In this document: positions 1 through 9,243 of the stretch, piece after piece
Position numbering within the stretch: the stretch's first letter is position 1
Layout: the number at the start of each line of letters is the position of its first letter
Source of the DNA: Pilimelia anulata
GTDB taxonomy: Bacteria > Actinomycetota > Actinomycetes > Mycobacteriales > Micromonosporaceae
NCBI RefSeq assembly: GCF_014647895.1
Contig: NZ_BMQB01000013.1
Location: 62,001 to 126,000, forward strand
Direction: 5' to 3'
DNA length: 64,000 nucleotides
Program-made: the position numbers and the translations under genes
The notes under the pieces: generated by a model
Told to the model about the DNA's origin: nothing
The model's database searches: none
Seen by the model: only the letters and a program-made list of their open reading frames with translations

Positions 1-458
1 ACGCCGCCGGCGATCTGCAGGTCCGGGAAGGCCAGCGGCACGCCGAAGCCGACCATGAACAGCACCAGCAGGGCGGGCAGGCCGCGGAACAGTTCGATGT
101 AGGCGGTGGCGAACCAGCGGTACGGCAGGATCGACGACAGCCGCATCAGCGCCAGTGCCATCCCGGCCAGCAGTCCGAAGGCGAACGCCAGGACCGTGAA
201 CAGCAGGGTGTTGACCAGCGCCACCGTGATGATCTCGGGGAACATCGAGGCGGCGATGTCGGTCCGGGCGAACGCGGCGCGCAGCCGGGCCCAGTCCGCG
301 CCGAACCCGATCGCCGCCGCCGCGGCGGCGAACACGGCGTACCCGGCGAGCCGGACGAGCCGCTGGCGCTGCCGCCGGCCGAGCCGGCGCCGCGGGGGCG
401 CCGGGGGCGCCGCGGCCGGCGGCGCGGTACCGGTCGCGCTCAACTCGTCGCGATCCAC
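1..458 (-). CDS. Polar amino-acid ABC transporter permease (3' end outside window)
   Basis: This is the inner-membrane permease of a polar amino-acid (His/Glu/Gln/Arg-type) ABC importer. The visible N-terminal ~150 residues have an Ala/Pro/Arg-rich cytosolic leader, a first membrane segment, then the family pattern with a segment rich in NTLLFTVLAF followed by AYIELFRGLPALLVLF; the ELFRGxP motif is typical of this permease family. The gene lies directly behind the binding-protein gene and overlaps its 3' end, so the two should be translationally coupled. The start is GTG at 458 or TTG at 443; the TTG shares bases with the upstream stop codon. Neither has a strong ribosome site. The rest of the protein lies to the left of the window. 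Confidence 0.85.
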   Translation of the reverse strand, partial: MDRDELSATGTAPPAAAPPAPPRRRLGRRQRQRLVRLAGYAVFAAAAAAIGFGADWARLRAAFARTDIAASMFPEIITVALVNTLLFTVLAFAFGLLAGMALALMRLSSILPYRWFATAYIELFRGLPALLVLFMVGFGVPLAFPDLQIAGG

Positions 459-1258
459 TTCTGGTAGACCTTGTCGTACGTGCCGTCGGTGCGCGCGTCG
501 AGCAGCACCTTGTTGATGGTCTTGAGCAGCTCGGGGTTGCCGCCCTTCTTGACCGCGAAGCCGTACTTCTCGCCGGTGTCGAAGGTCGCGCCGATCTTGT
601 ACTTGGCCGGCTCCTTCTTCACCTGCAGGGCGAGCACGGGCATGTCGTTGACGGCGGCCTCGACCTGGTTGGTGGCGAGCGCCTGCTGGAGCGCGGCCAG
701 GTCCTTGTACGCGACGATCTCCAGGCCGAGCTTGCCGTCCTTGTTCTGCTTCTCGGTGTAGTCGGCGCCGGTCGTGGTCGCCTGGACGCCCACCTTCTTG
801 CCCTTGAGGTCCTCGAGCGACTGGTGCGGGGCGCCGGACCGGACGAGCATCGCCTGGGTGGCGTTGAAGTACGGCTCGGAGAAGTCGAGCACCTGCTGCC
901 GCTCCGCGGTGATCGTCATGCCCGCGGCGGCCACGTCGCATTGGCCCGAGTTGAGCGCCTGGCCGGACTTGATGCCCTCGAACGGCATGTCCTTGATCTC
1001 CTGGGTGGCGCCGACCTTCTGCGCCACGATGTCGATCAGCTCGACGTCGAAGCCGACCACCTTGCCGCTGGCGTCCTTGAACTGGAACGGCTCGTACGGC
1101 AGGTGCGTGCAGGTGGTGAGCTTGCCGGACGTGACCAGGTTGACCCCGGCGTCGGTGGTGGTGCCGGCCTCCTTCTTGGTGCAGCCGCTCGCGGCAACAG
1201 CGACGATCAGGGTGGATACGACCAGCGCGGGCCGCAGCTTGCTCCAGCGGGGTGTCAT
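440..1258 (-). CDS. ABC transporter substrate-binding lipoprotein, polar amino acids (SBP family 3)
   Basis: A 272-residue extracellular solute-binding lipoprotein feeding the permease just downstream. The N-terminus has basic residues, a hydrophobic stretch and a lipobox ending ASGC (Cys about residue 26), so it should be lipid-anchored on the outer face of the membrane. The mature part opens with the family-3 signature YEPFQFKDASGKVVGFDVEL and contains the expected GVQATTTGADY hinge-type motif. Length is normal for the family. The ligand (glutamate, glutamine, arginine or cystine) cannot be told from sequence alone. The gene is divergent from the iron-permease-family gene at 1391, leaving about 130 bp that must hold both promoters. 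Confidence 0.93.
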   Translation of the reverse strand: MTPRWSKLRPALVVSTLIVAVAASGCTKKEAGTTTDAGVNLVTSGKLTTCTHLPYEPFQFKDASGKVVGFDVELIDIVAQKVGATQEIKDMPFEGIKSGQALNSGQCDVAAAGMTITAERQQVLDFSEPYFNATQAMLVRSGAPHQSLEDLKGKKVGVQATTTGADYTEKQNKDGKLGLEIVAYKDLAALQQALATNQVEAAVNDMPVLALQVKKEPAKYKIGATFDTGEKYGFAVKKGGNPELLKTINKVLLDARTDGTYDKVYQKWIATS

Positions 1259-1390
1259 CGCCGGATCATCGCTGAGCCCCGGGCGGCTCCGCCACCCGGG
1301 GCGGGGAATCGATGCGTAACGGTGTCCGGGATCGGGTAAGGACGCGCCAACCCCCGCACCGCGCGGGTCGGTAGCGGACGAGGAGGCGGC

Positions 1391-1834
1391 ATGGTGGCCC
1401 GGCAGCGCGACGCCCGGACCGTACCCAGTGGACAGCGCGACGCGGTGATGCCCACCGCGATCGACGGCCGATTGTCGTTCTTCGACCGGTGCGCCACTGG
1501 CGTGTCCCGGTTCGCGTCGCGGGCCACGTTCTTCGCCTCGTGCGTCCTGCTCGTCCTGGTCTGGGCGCCGTCGTACTTCCTCCTCGGCGACCTGGACACC
1601 TGGCAGCTCATCATCAACACCGCGACGACGATCGTCACGTTCCTGCTGGTGGCGCTGCTACAGAACACCCAGCGCCGGGCCGACGAGGCGGTGCAGCACA
1701 AGCTGAACGCGATCGCCGACGCCCTGGCCGACCTGATGGCCGACCGCGCCGAGGTGCACCCGCGCGGCTCGCTGACCCGCGACCAGGAGGAGCTGCGCGC
1801 CGCCGTCGGCCTGGAGAACCGCGAGAGCGCCTGA
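1391..1834 (+). CDS. Low-affinity iron permease family membrane protein
   Basis: A 147-residue protein of the low-affinity iron permease family (Pfam PF04120 type). After a polar N-terminus of about 35 residues it shows FFDRCATGVSRFASRATFF, a first membrane helix, WQLIINTATTIVTFLLVALL as the second helix, then QNTQRRADEAVQHKLNAIAD, the strongest family signature. Transport has been shown for only a few members, and many bacterial homologues are of unknown function, so iron transport is inferred from family name only. ATG at 1391 follows AGGAGG at 1381-1386; an internal ATG at 1448 would remove the variable N-terminus and is possible. Confidence 0.85.
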   Translation: MVARQRDARTVPSGQRDAVMPTAIDGRLSFFDRCATGVSRFASRATFFASCVLLVLVWAPSYFLLGDLDTWQLIINTATTIVTFLLVALLQNTQRRADEAVQHKLNAIADALADLMADRAEVHPRGSLTRDQEELRAAVGLENRESA

Positions 1835-1896
1835 CCCGCCCGCCCCGTCGCCCGACCGGCCCGGCCCCGTCGCCCGGTCGGGTGGTGCGGCCCCGG

Positions 1897-2958
1897 TCAG
1901 CCCGGGAACGGGCCCGTCGGGGCCTCGTGCCGGCCGCCGCCCGGCACGGCCGCCGCCGCGGCCAGCGCCGCCCCGCGCGCCCCGGCCATGTCCAGGTCCG
2001 GGACCAGCGCGAACGTCGACACCGCCCGCTGCTCCGCCCGCAGCGTCGTGTGCTCCCGGACCCGGTCCAGGAACCAGTCCCGGAACGTCGGCGCCGCCTC
2101 GACCACGCCGCCGCCGAGCAGGTACACGTCCGGGTCGATCACGTTCGCCACGATCGTCAGCAGCCGGCCGATCGCCGCCGCCTGCTGCTCGAAGATCCGC
2201 AGCGCCAGCCCGTCGCCCTGCTCGGCCAGCCCGCGCACCTGCCGGGCCGCGGTCCGCGGCGCCTCGCCGGCGAGCCGGTGCTCGGGGTGCCGCTCCAGCC
2301 AGTACGGCAGCAGGTGCTTCTCGATCGCGGTCAGCGAGGCGACGCTCTCGGCGTCGCCGGCCGTGCCGCACTGGCAGACCGGGACCGGCTGGCCCGGCTC
2401 CAGCAGCCCGTCCAGCGGGATCGGCACGTGCCCCAGCTCGCCGGCCATCCCGGCCGCGCCGGTCAGCACCCGCCCGTTGACGACCAGCCCGCCGCCCAGC
2501 CCGGTCCCGACGATCACCGACACCGAGGTGCCGCCGTCGGCGTGCGCGCCCAGGTGGTGCCGGTGCGCGTACAGCGCCGCGGCGTTGCCGTCGTTCTGGT
2601 ACACCACCGGCACCCCGAGCCGCTTCTCCAGCTCGCTGCGCACGTCGTACCCGCGCCACGCCGGGTGGACGAAGTTCGTCGAACCGCGCTCGGAGATCAC
2701 CCCGGCGGCGCTCGCCGGCCCCGGCGTGTCCAGGCCGACCGCGGCCACCCGGCCGGGGTCGACCCGGGTCAGGGCGAGGATCTGCTCGTACGCCGCGGCC
2801 AGCGCCGCCACCGCCGCCTCGGGCCCCTCCTGCACCCGGCTGGGGCTCTCCACCATCGCGTCCACCAGGAACCGGCCGCCGGCGAGGACGGTCGCGTTGT
2901 TGGTCGTCCCGCCGTTGTCGAGGCCGACGACCAGGGGCTCGGGCTGCATCGCGGTCAT
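1897..2958 (-). CDS. ROK family sugar kinase
   Basis: A 353-residue ROK-family protein, expected to phosphorylate a hexose (glucose, N-acetylglucosamine or N-acetylmannosamine) with ATP in the cytosol. The N-terminal phosphate-binding motif is DNGGTTNNATVL, the catalytic-base motif is QNDGNAAAL, and a cysteine motif CQCGTAGDAES lies where the ROK zinc site is found. The family consensus there is CxCGxxGCxE, so the third cysteine is replaced by Asp and zinc binding may be altered. No N-terminal HTH is present, so this is a kinase rather than a ROK repressor. The start was placed at the ATG before TAMQPEPLVVGLD; a longer frame reaches 3060 but lacks homology-like sequence. Confidence 0.87.
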   Translation of the reverse strand: MTAMQPEPLVVGLDNGGTTNNATVLAGGRFLVDAMVESPSRVQEGPEAAVAALAAAYEQILALTRVDPGRVAAVGLDTPGPASAAGVISERGSTNFVHPAWRGYDVRSELEKRLGVPVVYQNDGNAAALYAHRHHLGAHADGGTSVSVIVGTGLGGGLVVNGRVLTGAAGMAGELGHVPIPLDGLLEPGQPVPVCQCGTAGDAESVASLTAIEKHLLPYWLERHPEHRLAGEAPRTAARQVRGLAEQGDGLALRIFEQQAAAIGRLLTIVANVIDPDVYLLGGGVVEAAPTFRDWFLDRVREHTTLRAEQRAVSTFALVPDLDMAGARGAALAAAAAVPGGGRHEAPTGPFPG

Positions 2959-3209
2959 GGCCCCATCCTGGCGGCTGCCGGCCCGCCCGGCAGGGCGAAT
3001 CGCCCCAATGATCACCCGCTGCGCCCTCCCCGGCGGAGCCGGGCAGTTCCCGTCGGCCAACCGGTCCGTCCGTTCGGCGGTGAACCGGGCGGGTGCCTCG
3101 TTCGTACGACCGGGCGCCGCACCGCCGGTGGTGCCGCCGGGCGCCGACAGCGGGCAGGATCGATTTCCCCGCGGGAGGACGATTCACCGACGTCCATGAG
3201 GAGGCCCCC

Positions 3210-4034
3210 ATGCCACACCCCAGCGGCCGCCCCACCCGCCCCCACCACCCCACCCGCACCAACCCCGGCCACCCGCCCCGGCCGGCCGAGCACGGCGGCC
3301 ACCCGCCGCACAGCCACCCCGGCCGGGCCCCGGCCAACCCCGGCCACCCCGCGCCGACCCCGCGGGCCGCCCGCCACGCGGCCCCCGAGGGCGGCGGGTA
3401 CGGCCGGGGGCCGAGCCGGACCGCCCCCGCCCGGACCCCCGCGAACGGCACCCCGGGACCCGGCGGCCGGACCGGCCGCGCCCCGGCCAGGGGCCGCCTC
3501 CGGCCGGGCCGCGTCCTCCTCGTCGCCGTCCTCGGCCTGGCCGCCGCCGCCGGGCTCACGTACGCCGTGTCCGACGGCCGGGTGGCCGCCTCGCTGGCCC
3601 AGGCCGGCCAGCCGGTGAAGATCTCCGCCGCCCGGCTGGAGGGCGACCGGGTCGTCCAGTACGGCGACGGCACCACCCCCGGCACGGTCGCCACCATCGG
3701 CGAGGCCCGGCTGTACGACCTCTGCCAGTCCCTGCGCGTCCCCGGCCTGCCGCTGGTCCTCTCCGCCCGGTCCGGCCGCGGCGAGCCCGTCACCGCCCGC
3801 GACCTGACGATCGACCTGGCCGCGCTCGCCGGCCGGGCCACCCTCGACGGCGTCGCCGTCGGCCGGGACGCGGGCGACCTCGGCTCGGTCGCCCCCGGCT
3901 CGCTCGGCCAGTCCGCCGACCGGGTCGTCATCACCGACCTGCGCCAGGTCGCCCGCGCCAGCAGCGCCGGGAGCTTCCGGCTCAACGGCCTCGACGTCCG
4001 CCTCGGCCTCGGCGCCGAGCGCGAGTGCTTCTAG
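3210..4034 (+). CDS. DUF6230 family protein
   Basis: A 274-residue protein with a long Pro/His/Gly-rich N-terminus (about residues 1-100), one membrane segment (VLLVAVLGLAAAAGLTYAV, about 105-125), and a C-terminal domain that resembles DUF6230 proteins, often named cholesterol esterase in databases without experimental proof. The C-terminal domain ends in Cys-Phe. ATG at 3210 follows a good ribosome site (GAGGAGG). In actinobacteria this family is normally encoded next to a DUF6114 gene, as here, and the two probably act together at the membrane. The N-terminal low-complexity extension is longer than usual for the family. No catalytic residues can be named. Confidence 0.75.
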   Translation: MPHPSGRPTRPHHPTRTNPGHPPRPAEHGGHPPHSHPGRAPANPGHPAPTPRAARHAAPEGGGYGRGPSRTAPARTPANGTPGPGGRTGRAPARGRLRPGRVLLVAVLGLAAAAGLTYAVSDGRVAASLAQAGQPVKISAARLEGDRVVQYGDGTTPGTVATIGEARLYDLCQSLRVPGLPLVLSARSGRGEPVTARDLTIDLAALAGRATLDGVAVGRDAGDLGSVAPGSLGQSADRVVITDLRQVARASSAGSFRLNGLDVRLGLGAERECF

Positions 4035-4048
4035 GGCGGGTGGCCACG

Positions 4049-5089
4049 ATGGAGGAGTGCACGCGCTGGCGGCACCGCCGCCCGGTGGCCGGCGGGCTGT
4101 TCCTGCTGCTGGCCGGCGGGTGGGTCGCCGCGACCGCGCAGCTCACGGTCCCCGGCCTGCTGCTGGAGCGCGGTACCGCGGGCCTGGCCGCCTGGCTCGT
4201 CCCCGCCGCGCTGCTCGGCGCCGGGCTGCTGACCTGGTTCGCGCCCCGGCGGCACCTGCTGTGGGCGGTGCTCGGCGGCGGGGTCGCGCTGTACGCGCTG
4301 GTCGGGCTCAACCTCGGCGGCTTCTTCGTCGGCACGCTGCTCGGCGTCGTCGGCGCCGCGCTGACCGCCGGCTGGACCCCCGGCGTCGCCGTCGCGGCCC
4401 CGGCCCGGCACCGGGCCCGCGAGCAGGTCCGGCCGGCGACCGCGCTGACCCTGCTCGCCGTGTCGGCGGCGGTGCTCGCGCCGCCCGCGGCCCGGCCCGC
4501 GCTCGCCGTACCCTGCCCGCCCGGCGTCATCGCCGCGGGCGACGCCACCGAGGACGCCGAGCGCACCCCCGCCCCGATCCGCCCGTCGCCGGGCAGCGCC
4601 GAGGACCGCCGGCTGCGCGAGCGCGAGTGCAGCCCCGACGACCTGCGGCCGGGCCCGGTCGTCACCGTCACCCCGCCGGCCGGGCAGGAGCCGGTCGCCG
4701 GCCAGCAGGTCCGGCTGACCGGCGGCGCGGTCGACATGGCCGGCCTGTCGTACGCGGGCGTGGTCGAGCTGCCCATGCACGCCGGCACCATCCGGGCGCT
4801 GCGCTTCACCATGGACAGCACCACCGCCACGGACGTCGAGCTGCGGCTGCGCGGCCCGCACGGCGCGGCCGTGGTCACCGGCGGCGCGCTGATGGTCGAG
4901 GGCGACGTCGAGCTGTACGCGACCCGGCTGGCCGGCTCGATGGCCGGCGTACGGGTGGAGTACAGCCCGGCCGCGCCCCCGCCGGCCGCCCTCAAGGGGA
5001 TCTCGCTGCGCACGCCCGCGCTGGACGTGGTGCTGATCGAGAGCGACCGGGTGATCCTGCCGGCCCTGTCGGTCCGGCACGAGCGGTAG
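4049..5089 (+). CDS. DUF6114 domain membrane protein
   Basis: A 346-residue protein that begins with the typical DUF6114 pattern WRHRRPVAGGLFLLLAGGW and has about four membrane segments in the first ~120 residues (GLFLLLAGGWVAATA, LVPAALLGAGLLTWF, LLWAVLGGGVALYALVG, FFVGTLLGVVGAALTA). A later hydrophobic stretch near residue 150 resembles a signal/anchor, and the remaining ~190 residues are predicted outside the membrane. It follows the DUF6230 gene by 14 bp, so the pair is one operon. Start choice: ATG 4049 is preferred; GTG 4040 and GTG 4025 (overlapping the upstream stop) are in frame. Function unknown. Confidence 0.75.
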   Translation: MEECTRWRHRRPVAGGLFLLLAGGWVAATAQLTVPGLLLERGTAGLAAWLVPAALLGAGLLTWFAPRRHLLWAVLGGGVALYALVGLNLGGFFVGTLLGVVGAALTAGWTPGVAVAAPARHRAREQVRPATALTLLAVSAAVLAPPAARPALAVPCPPGVIAAGDATEDAERTPAPIRPSPGSAEDRRLRERECSPDDLRPGPVVTVTPPAGQEPVAGQQVRLTGGAVDMAGLSYAGVVELPMHAGTIRALRFTMDSTTATDVELRLRGPHGAAVVTGGALMVEGDVELYATRLAGSMAGVRVEYSPAAPPPAALKGISLRTPALDVVLIESDRVILPALSVRHER

Positions 5090-5099
5090 CGCGCGGGGA

Positions 5100-6770
5100 C
5101 TACAGCCGGGCCATCGCCCGCTGCATCGGGTCCAGGCCGAGCGAGCCGAGGTTGAGCGCGTCCCGGTGGAACGTGCGCAGGTCGAACGCCGCGCCCTTGC
5201 GCGCCCGCGCCTCGTCCCGGGCGGCCAGCCAGATCCGCTCGCCGACCTTGTACGACGGCGCCTGCCCGGCCCAGCCGAGGTACCGGTTCAGCTCGAACCG
5301 CAGGTTCTCGTCCGCCAGCCGGCAGTGCGCCCGCAGGAAGTCCCAGGCCAGCCGCGGGGTCCACCGCTCGCCGGGGGCGAACCCGAACGGGTTGTCCGCG
5401 GGGATCGCCAGGCCCAGGTGCACGCCGATGTCGACGATCACCCGGGCGGCCCGGAACGCCTGCCCGTCCAGCATGCCGAGGCGCTCGCCCGGGTCGGCGA
5501 GGTAGCCCAGGTCCTCCATCAGCCGCTCGGCGTACAGGGCCCAGCCCTCGCCGTGCCCGGAGCACCAGGAGAGCTTGCGCTGCCACCGGTTGAGCAGCTC
5601 GGCCCGGACCGCGGTCTGCCCGATCTGCAGGTGGTGGCCCGGCACGCCCTCGTGGTACACGGTGGTGACCTCGCGCCAGGTGGAGAACGAGGTGATGCCC
5701 TGCGGCACCGCCCACCACATCCGGCCGGGGCGGCTGAAGTCCTCGCTGGGGCCGGTGTAGTAGATCGCGCCGTCGCTGGTCGGGGCGAGGCAGCACTCGA
5801 TGGTCCGGACCTGCTCCGGGATGTCGAAGTGGGTGCCCTGCAACTCGCTGATCGCCTTGTCGGCGATGACCTGCATCCAGTCCCGGAACGCCTCCTTGCC
5901 CTCGATGGTGCGGGCCGGGTCGGCGTCCAGCGCCCGGACGGCCTCGTCGACCGTGGCGCCCGGGCCGGCGATCTCCGCGGCCACCGCGCGCATCTCGGCC
6001 TCGATCCGGGCCAGCTCGTGGAAGCCCCAGGCGTACGTCTCGTCCAGGTCGATCTCGGCGCCGAGGAAGTAGCGCGACGCCACCGCGTACGCCTCCCGCC
6101 CCCACGCCTGGTCGGCCCGCCCGCGCGGGGCCAGCTCCTCGCGGAGGAACCGGCCGAACGCCGCGGTCGCGGCGGTCGCGTCGATCGCGGCGGCGTCCAG
6201 GTCGGCGCGCAGGCCGCCGGTCGCGGCCAGCCGCCGGGCCAGGCCGGGGAACAGGTCGTCGGCGGACGGGTCGGTCCAGGTGGCGCACTGCTGGGCCACC
6301 TCGAGGATCTGCGCCCGGGCGGCGACGTGCCCGTCGGCGGCCTCGGCCAGCAGCGTGGTCTGGAACGCCGCCAGCGTCGCCGGGACCGCGCGCAGCCGGG
6401 CGACGATGTTCGCCACCGCCGGCTCGCCCTCGGTGGGCATGAGGTCGAACACCGACAGGGTCTGGTGCAGGCCGCTGGCGATGACGTTCATCTGGCTGGC
6501 GAGCTGGCCGGCGTCCTGGCGCAGCACGGCGACGGTGAGCCGCTCGGTCATGGCGTCGGCGGCGACCCGCTCGGTCTCGGTGGCCGGGGTGACGGCGGCC
6601 AGCGCGGCCAGCGTCCGGCGGGTGTGCGCGTCCCGGGCGGCGTAGCCGTCCCGGGAGAGGTCGGTCAGCCGGTCGTCGTGCCCGGCCAGGCCGCAGTACG
6701 TCGCGCCGATCGGATCCAGCTCGGCCCACTCGTCGACGTACCGGTTGGCGATCTCGTCAATGTGTCCCAC
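5100..6770 (-). CDS. DUF885 family protein, probable metallopeptidase
   Basis: A 556-residue cytosolic protein of the DUF885 family (PF05960), related in fold to gluzincin peptidases. The zinc-site-like motif is TVYHEGVPGHHLQ, in which HEGxPGHH takes the place of the classical HExxH; a downstream WSGHGEGWALYAE segment supplies the expected third ligand region. Length matches the family. It starts with GTG at 6770 and converges with the DUF6114 gene (10-bp gap). Substrate unknown; no signal peptide is visible. Confidence 0.85.
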   Translation of the reverse strand: MGHIDEIANRYVDEWAELDPIGATYCGLAGHDDRLTDLSRDGYAARDAHTRRTLAALAAVTPATETERVAADAMTERLTVAVLRQDAGQLASQMNVIASGLHQTLSVFDLMPTEGEPAVANIVARLRAVPATLAAFQTTLLAEAADGHVAARAQILEVAQQCATWTDPSADDLFPGLARRLAATGGLRADLDAAAIDATAATAAFGRFLREELAPRGRADQAWGREAYAVASRYFLGAEIDLDETYAWGFHELARIEAEMRAVAAEIAGPGATVDEAVRALDADPARTIEGKEAFRDWMQVIADKAISELQGTHFDIPEQVRTIECCLAPTSDGAIYYTGPSEDFSRPGRMWWAVPQGITSFSTWREVTTVYHEGVPGHHLQIGQTAVRAELLNRWQRKLSWCSGHGEGWALYAERLMEDLGYLADPGERLGMLDGQAFRAARVIVDIGVHLGLAIPADNPFGFAPGERWTPRLAWDFLRAHCRLADENLRFELNRYLGWAGQAPSYKVGERIWLAARDEARARKGAAFDLRTFHRDALNLGSLGLDPMQRAMARL

Positions 6771-6880
6771 GCCGCGACCCTACGGGAGCGGCCGGCCGGG
6801 CGGGGGGCACGCCATCAGCCGTTCGGCCGGTGTCGGGCCCACCACAAACCGCGTGACAGCGGCCGGCGGCCCGGGGCAGC

Positions 6881-7936
6881 ATGTCAGTGGTGAACCGCGA
6901 AACCGCTCCTGACACCACCCCTGCCCCGGCAGCCCCGGCCGGCGGCGACGCCGAGCCGCTGCCGGACGCCCTCTGCGCAGCCCGGACCGCCGACGACGGG
7001 CTGGCCGCGGGGACCGCGCCGGACCCGGCCCCGGGGGTCGGGGCGTGGCTGCCGGCGTTCCTGCTCGTGGCCCTCATCTGGGGGGCCAGCTTCCTCTTCA
7101 TCGAGGTGGCGATCCGCGAGCTGCACCCGCTGTACGTGACCCTGGGCCGGGTCGCCACCGGCGCGATCACCGTGCTGATGGTGCTGAAAGTGACGGGCGG
7201 GCGACTTCCGCGCCGGGCCGCCACCTGGGGGCATATGGCGTTCGTCGGGGCGATCGGGGTGGCGCTGCCGTTCACCCTGTTCGGGTACGGCGAGCAGCGC
7301 GTCTCGTCCGTCCTGGCCGGCATCTGGAACGCCACCACCCCGCTGGTGGCGCTGCCGCTGGCGGTGCTCGCGTTCCGGACCGAGAAGCTGACCGCCCGCC
7401 GGTTGGTCGGCGTCCTGCTCGGCTTCGCCGGCGTGCTGGTGGTGCTCGGGGCGTGGCGGGGGATCGGCGGCAGCGCGCTGACCGGCCAGCTCATGTGCTT
7501 CGGCGCGGCCGTCTGCTACGCGGTGGTGATCCCGTACCAGCGCCGGTTCCTCACCGACGTGCCCGGCGGCGGCGTGGCGGTCCCGGCCGGGAACCTGATC
7601 ATGGCGACGGCGCTGCTGGCCGTCGTCGCGCCGCTGGTGGCCGGGGCGCCGCCGTCCCCGGCGGGGCTGTCCGCGCCGGTGCTGGGCAGCGTGCTGGCGC
7701 TGGGCGCGCTGGGCACCGGGCTGGCGTTCGTCCTGCACTTCCGGGTGATCAAGCTCGGCGGGGTGACCACGGGCGCCTCGGTCACGTACGTGATGCCGGT
7801 GGTGGCGGTGCTGCTCGGCGCGCTGGTGCTGGACGAGCACGTGGACTGGAACCAGCCGGTCGGCGGCCTCCTGGTCCTGCTGGGCGTGGCGGTCTCCCAG
7901 GGCCTGCTGTTCGGCCCGCGCCGCCGCGCGACCTGA
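6881..7936 (+). CDS. EamA/DMT family transporter
   Basis: A 351-residue drug/metabolite-transporter-superfamily protein with two EamA repeats, about ten membrane helices. After an Ala/Pro-rich N-terminus of ~50 residues, the first repeat begins AFLLVALIWGASFLFIEVAI, the signature opening of EamA proteins, and the second repeat covers about residues 205-345. Such proteins export metabolites or amino-acid-like compounds; the substrate is not predictable. The long polar leader suggests the true start could lie further downstream, but no better ribosome site was seen. It is divergent from the DUF885 gene. Confidence 0.88.
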   Translation: MSVVNRETAPDTTPAPAAPAGGDAEPLPDALCAARTADDGLAAGTAPDPAPGVGAWLPAFLLVALIWGASFLFIEVAIRELHPLYVTLGRVATGAITVLMVLKVTGGRLPRRAATWGHMAFVGAIGVALPFTLFGYGEQRVSSVLAGIWNATTPLVALPLAVLAFRTEKLTARRLVGVLLGFAGVLVVLGAWRGIGGSALTGQLMCFGAAVCYAVVIPYQRRFLTDVPGGGVAVPAGNLIMATALLAVVAPLVAGAPPSPAGLSAPVLGSVLALGALGTGLAFVLHFRVIKLGGVTTGASVTYVMPVVAVLLGALVLDEHVDWNQPVGGLLVLLGVAVSQGLLFGPRRRAT

Positions 7937-8012
7937 CCGCCGGCCGGGCGCGCCCGCGCCCCCGCCGGCGCTCCGGCGCGTCCGCGCGCCCCCGGCGTCC
8001 GGCGCGGGGCGG

Positions 8013-9080
8013 TCAGGCGTGGCCCGCCGCCCAGGCCACCAGGTCGTCGGCCGGCAGCGTGTTGACCACCCGGTCCGGGGTGACGCCGCAGGCCACGGCC
8101 CGCTGCACCCCGTACGGCAGCCAGTCGAGCTGCCCCGGCGCGTGCGCGTCGGTGTCGATGGCGAACCGGCAGCCGGCCTCCACCGCGAGCCGGAGCAGCC
8201 GCTTGGGCGGGTCCAGCCGGTCCGGCCGGGAGTTGATCTCGACGGCCTTGTCGTGCGCGGCGCAGGCGGCGAACACCGCCGCGGCGTCGAACTCGCTCGG
8301 CGGCCGGGTCCGCCCGGCCCGGTGCCCGCGGTCGCCGGACCCGGCGAGCCCGGCGTCGGCGGCGCTGACCTTGCGGCCGGTGCAGTGGCCGAGGATGTCC
8401 AGGTGCGGGTTGGCGACCGCGGCCAGCAGGCGCGCGGTCATCTTCTCGCTCGGGTCGCGCAGTCCGCTGTGGACCGAGCCGACGACCACGTCCAGCCGGG
8501 CGAGCAATTCGTCGGACTGATCCAGCGACCCGTCGGCGAGGATGTCGACCTCGATCCCGGTGAGGATCCGGAAGCCGTCCGGGAGCTGGGCGTTCAGGGC
8601 GGCGACGTGGTCGAGCTGCCGGCGCAGCCGGTCGGCGGTCAGGCCGCGGGCGACGGTGAGCCGGGGGGAGTGGTCGGTGAGCACCAGGTACTCGTGGCCG
8701 AGCCCGACCGCGGCCAGTGCCATCTCCTCGATCGGCGAGCCGCCGTCGGACCAGTCCGAGTGCAGGTGGCAGTCGCCGCGCAGGGCCGCCCGGAGGGCGG
8801 CGGCGGCCTCGTCCGGCGGCGTCCCCTCGGTGGCGTGCAGCCGGCGCAGGTACACCGGCACCTCGCCGGCCAGCGACTCGCCCACGCAGCGGGCGGTGAC
8901 GTCGCCGACGCCGGGCAGCTCGGTGAGCGTGCCGGCGGCGGACCGGGCGGCCAGCTCGCCGGGGTCCAGCCCGCCGAGGGCGGCGGCCGCCGAGCGGAAC
9001 GCCTTCACCCGGTACGTCGCCTCGTTGGCCCGCTCCAGGAGGAAGGCGATCTCCCGGAGGTCCGCGATCGGATCCCGCAT
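8013..9080 (-). CDS. HhH plus PHP domain protein (DNA polymerase X-like, no polymerase core)
   Basis: A 355-residue protein. Residues ~1-75 resemble the N-terminal 8-kDa/helix-hairpin-helix part of family X polymerases (ERANEATYRVKAFRSAA; LTELPGVGDVTARCV). Residues ~105-340 form a PHP phosphoesterase domain with metal-site motifs GDCHLHSDWSDG, LTDHSPR, GIEVDIL, and a late DTDAHAP motif. The nucleotidyltransferase core that would make it a polymerase is absent, so it is expected to act as a metal-dependent phosphoesterase, perhaps on DNA ends. Start ATG 9080. Actinobacterial genomes commonly carry this arrangement; its role is not established. Confidence 0.87.
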   Translation of the reverse strand: MRDPIADLREIAFLLERANEATYRVKAFRSAAAALGGLDPGELAARSAAGTLTELPGVGDVTARCVGESLAGEVPVYLRRLHATEGTPPDEAAAALRAALRGDCHLHSDWSDGGSPIEEMALAAVGLGHEYLVLTDHSPRLTVARGLTADRLRRQLDHVAALNAQLPDGFRILTGIEVDILADGSLDQSDELLARLDVVVGSVHSGLRDPSEKMTARLLAAVANPHLDILGHCTGRKVSAADAGLAGSGDRGHRAGRTRPPSEFDAAAVFAACAAHDKAVEINSRPDRLDPPKRLLRLAVEAGCRFAIDTDAHAPGQLDWLPYGVQRAVACGVTPDRVVNTLPADDLVAWAAGHA

Positions 9081-9243
9081 GGCCCCCAGCCTAGGGTCGG
9101 CGGATCGGCGGAGTCCGGCTCACCCGTCCGCCAGATTCGTCCTGATAACTAGCTAAAAAAGGCAAATATTCCCACCAGTACCGCCTGCGTCTTCCGTGTT
9201 TCATCCACTTAGAGCGGTTTGGTCGGCTTACGGTTTATCGGTG

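Noticed and set aside
1489..3618. Very long plus-strand frame opposite the ROK kinase
   Set aside because: Arg/Pro-rich translation without domains; a GC-skew shadow of the minus-strand kinase gene.
3982..6729. Long minus-strand frame across the DUF6230/DUF6114 and DUF885 genes
   Set aside because: Low-complexity Arg/Gly/Pro translation in a frame alternative to clearly recognised genes.
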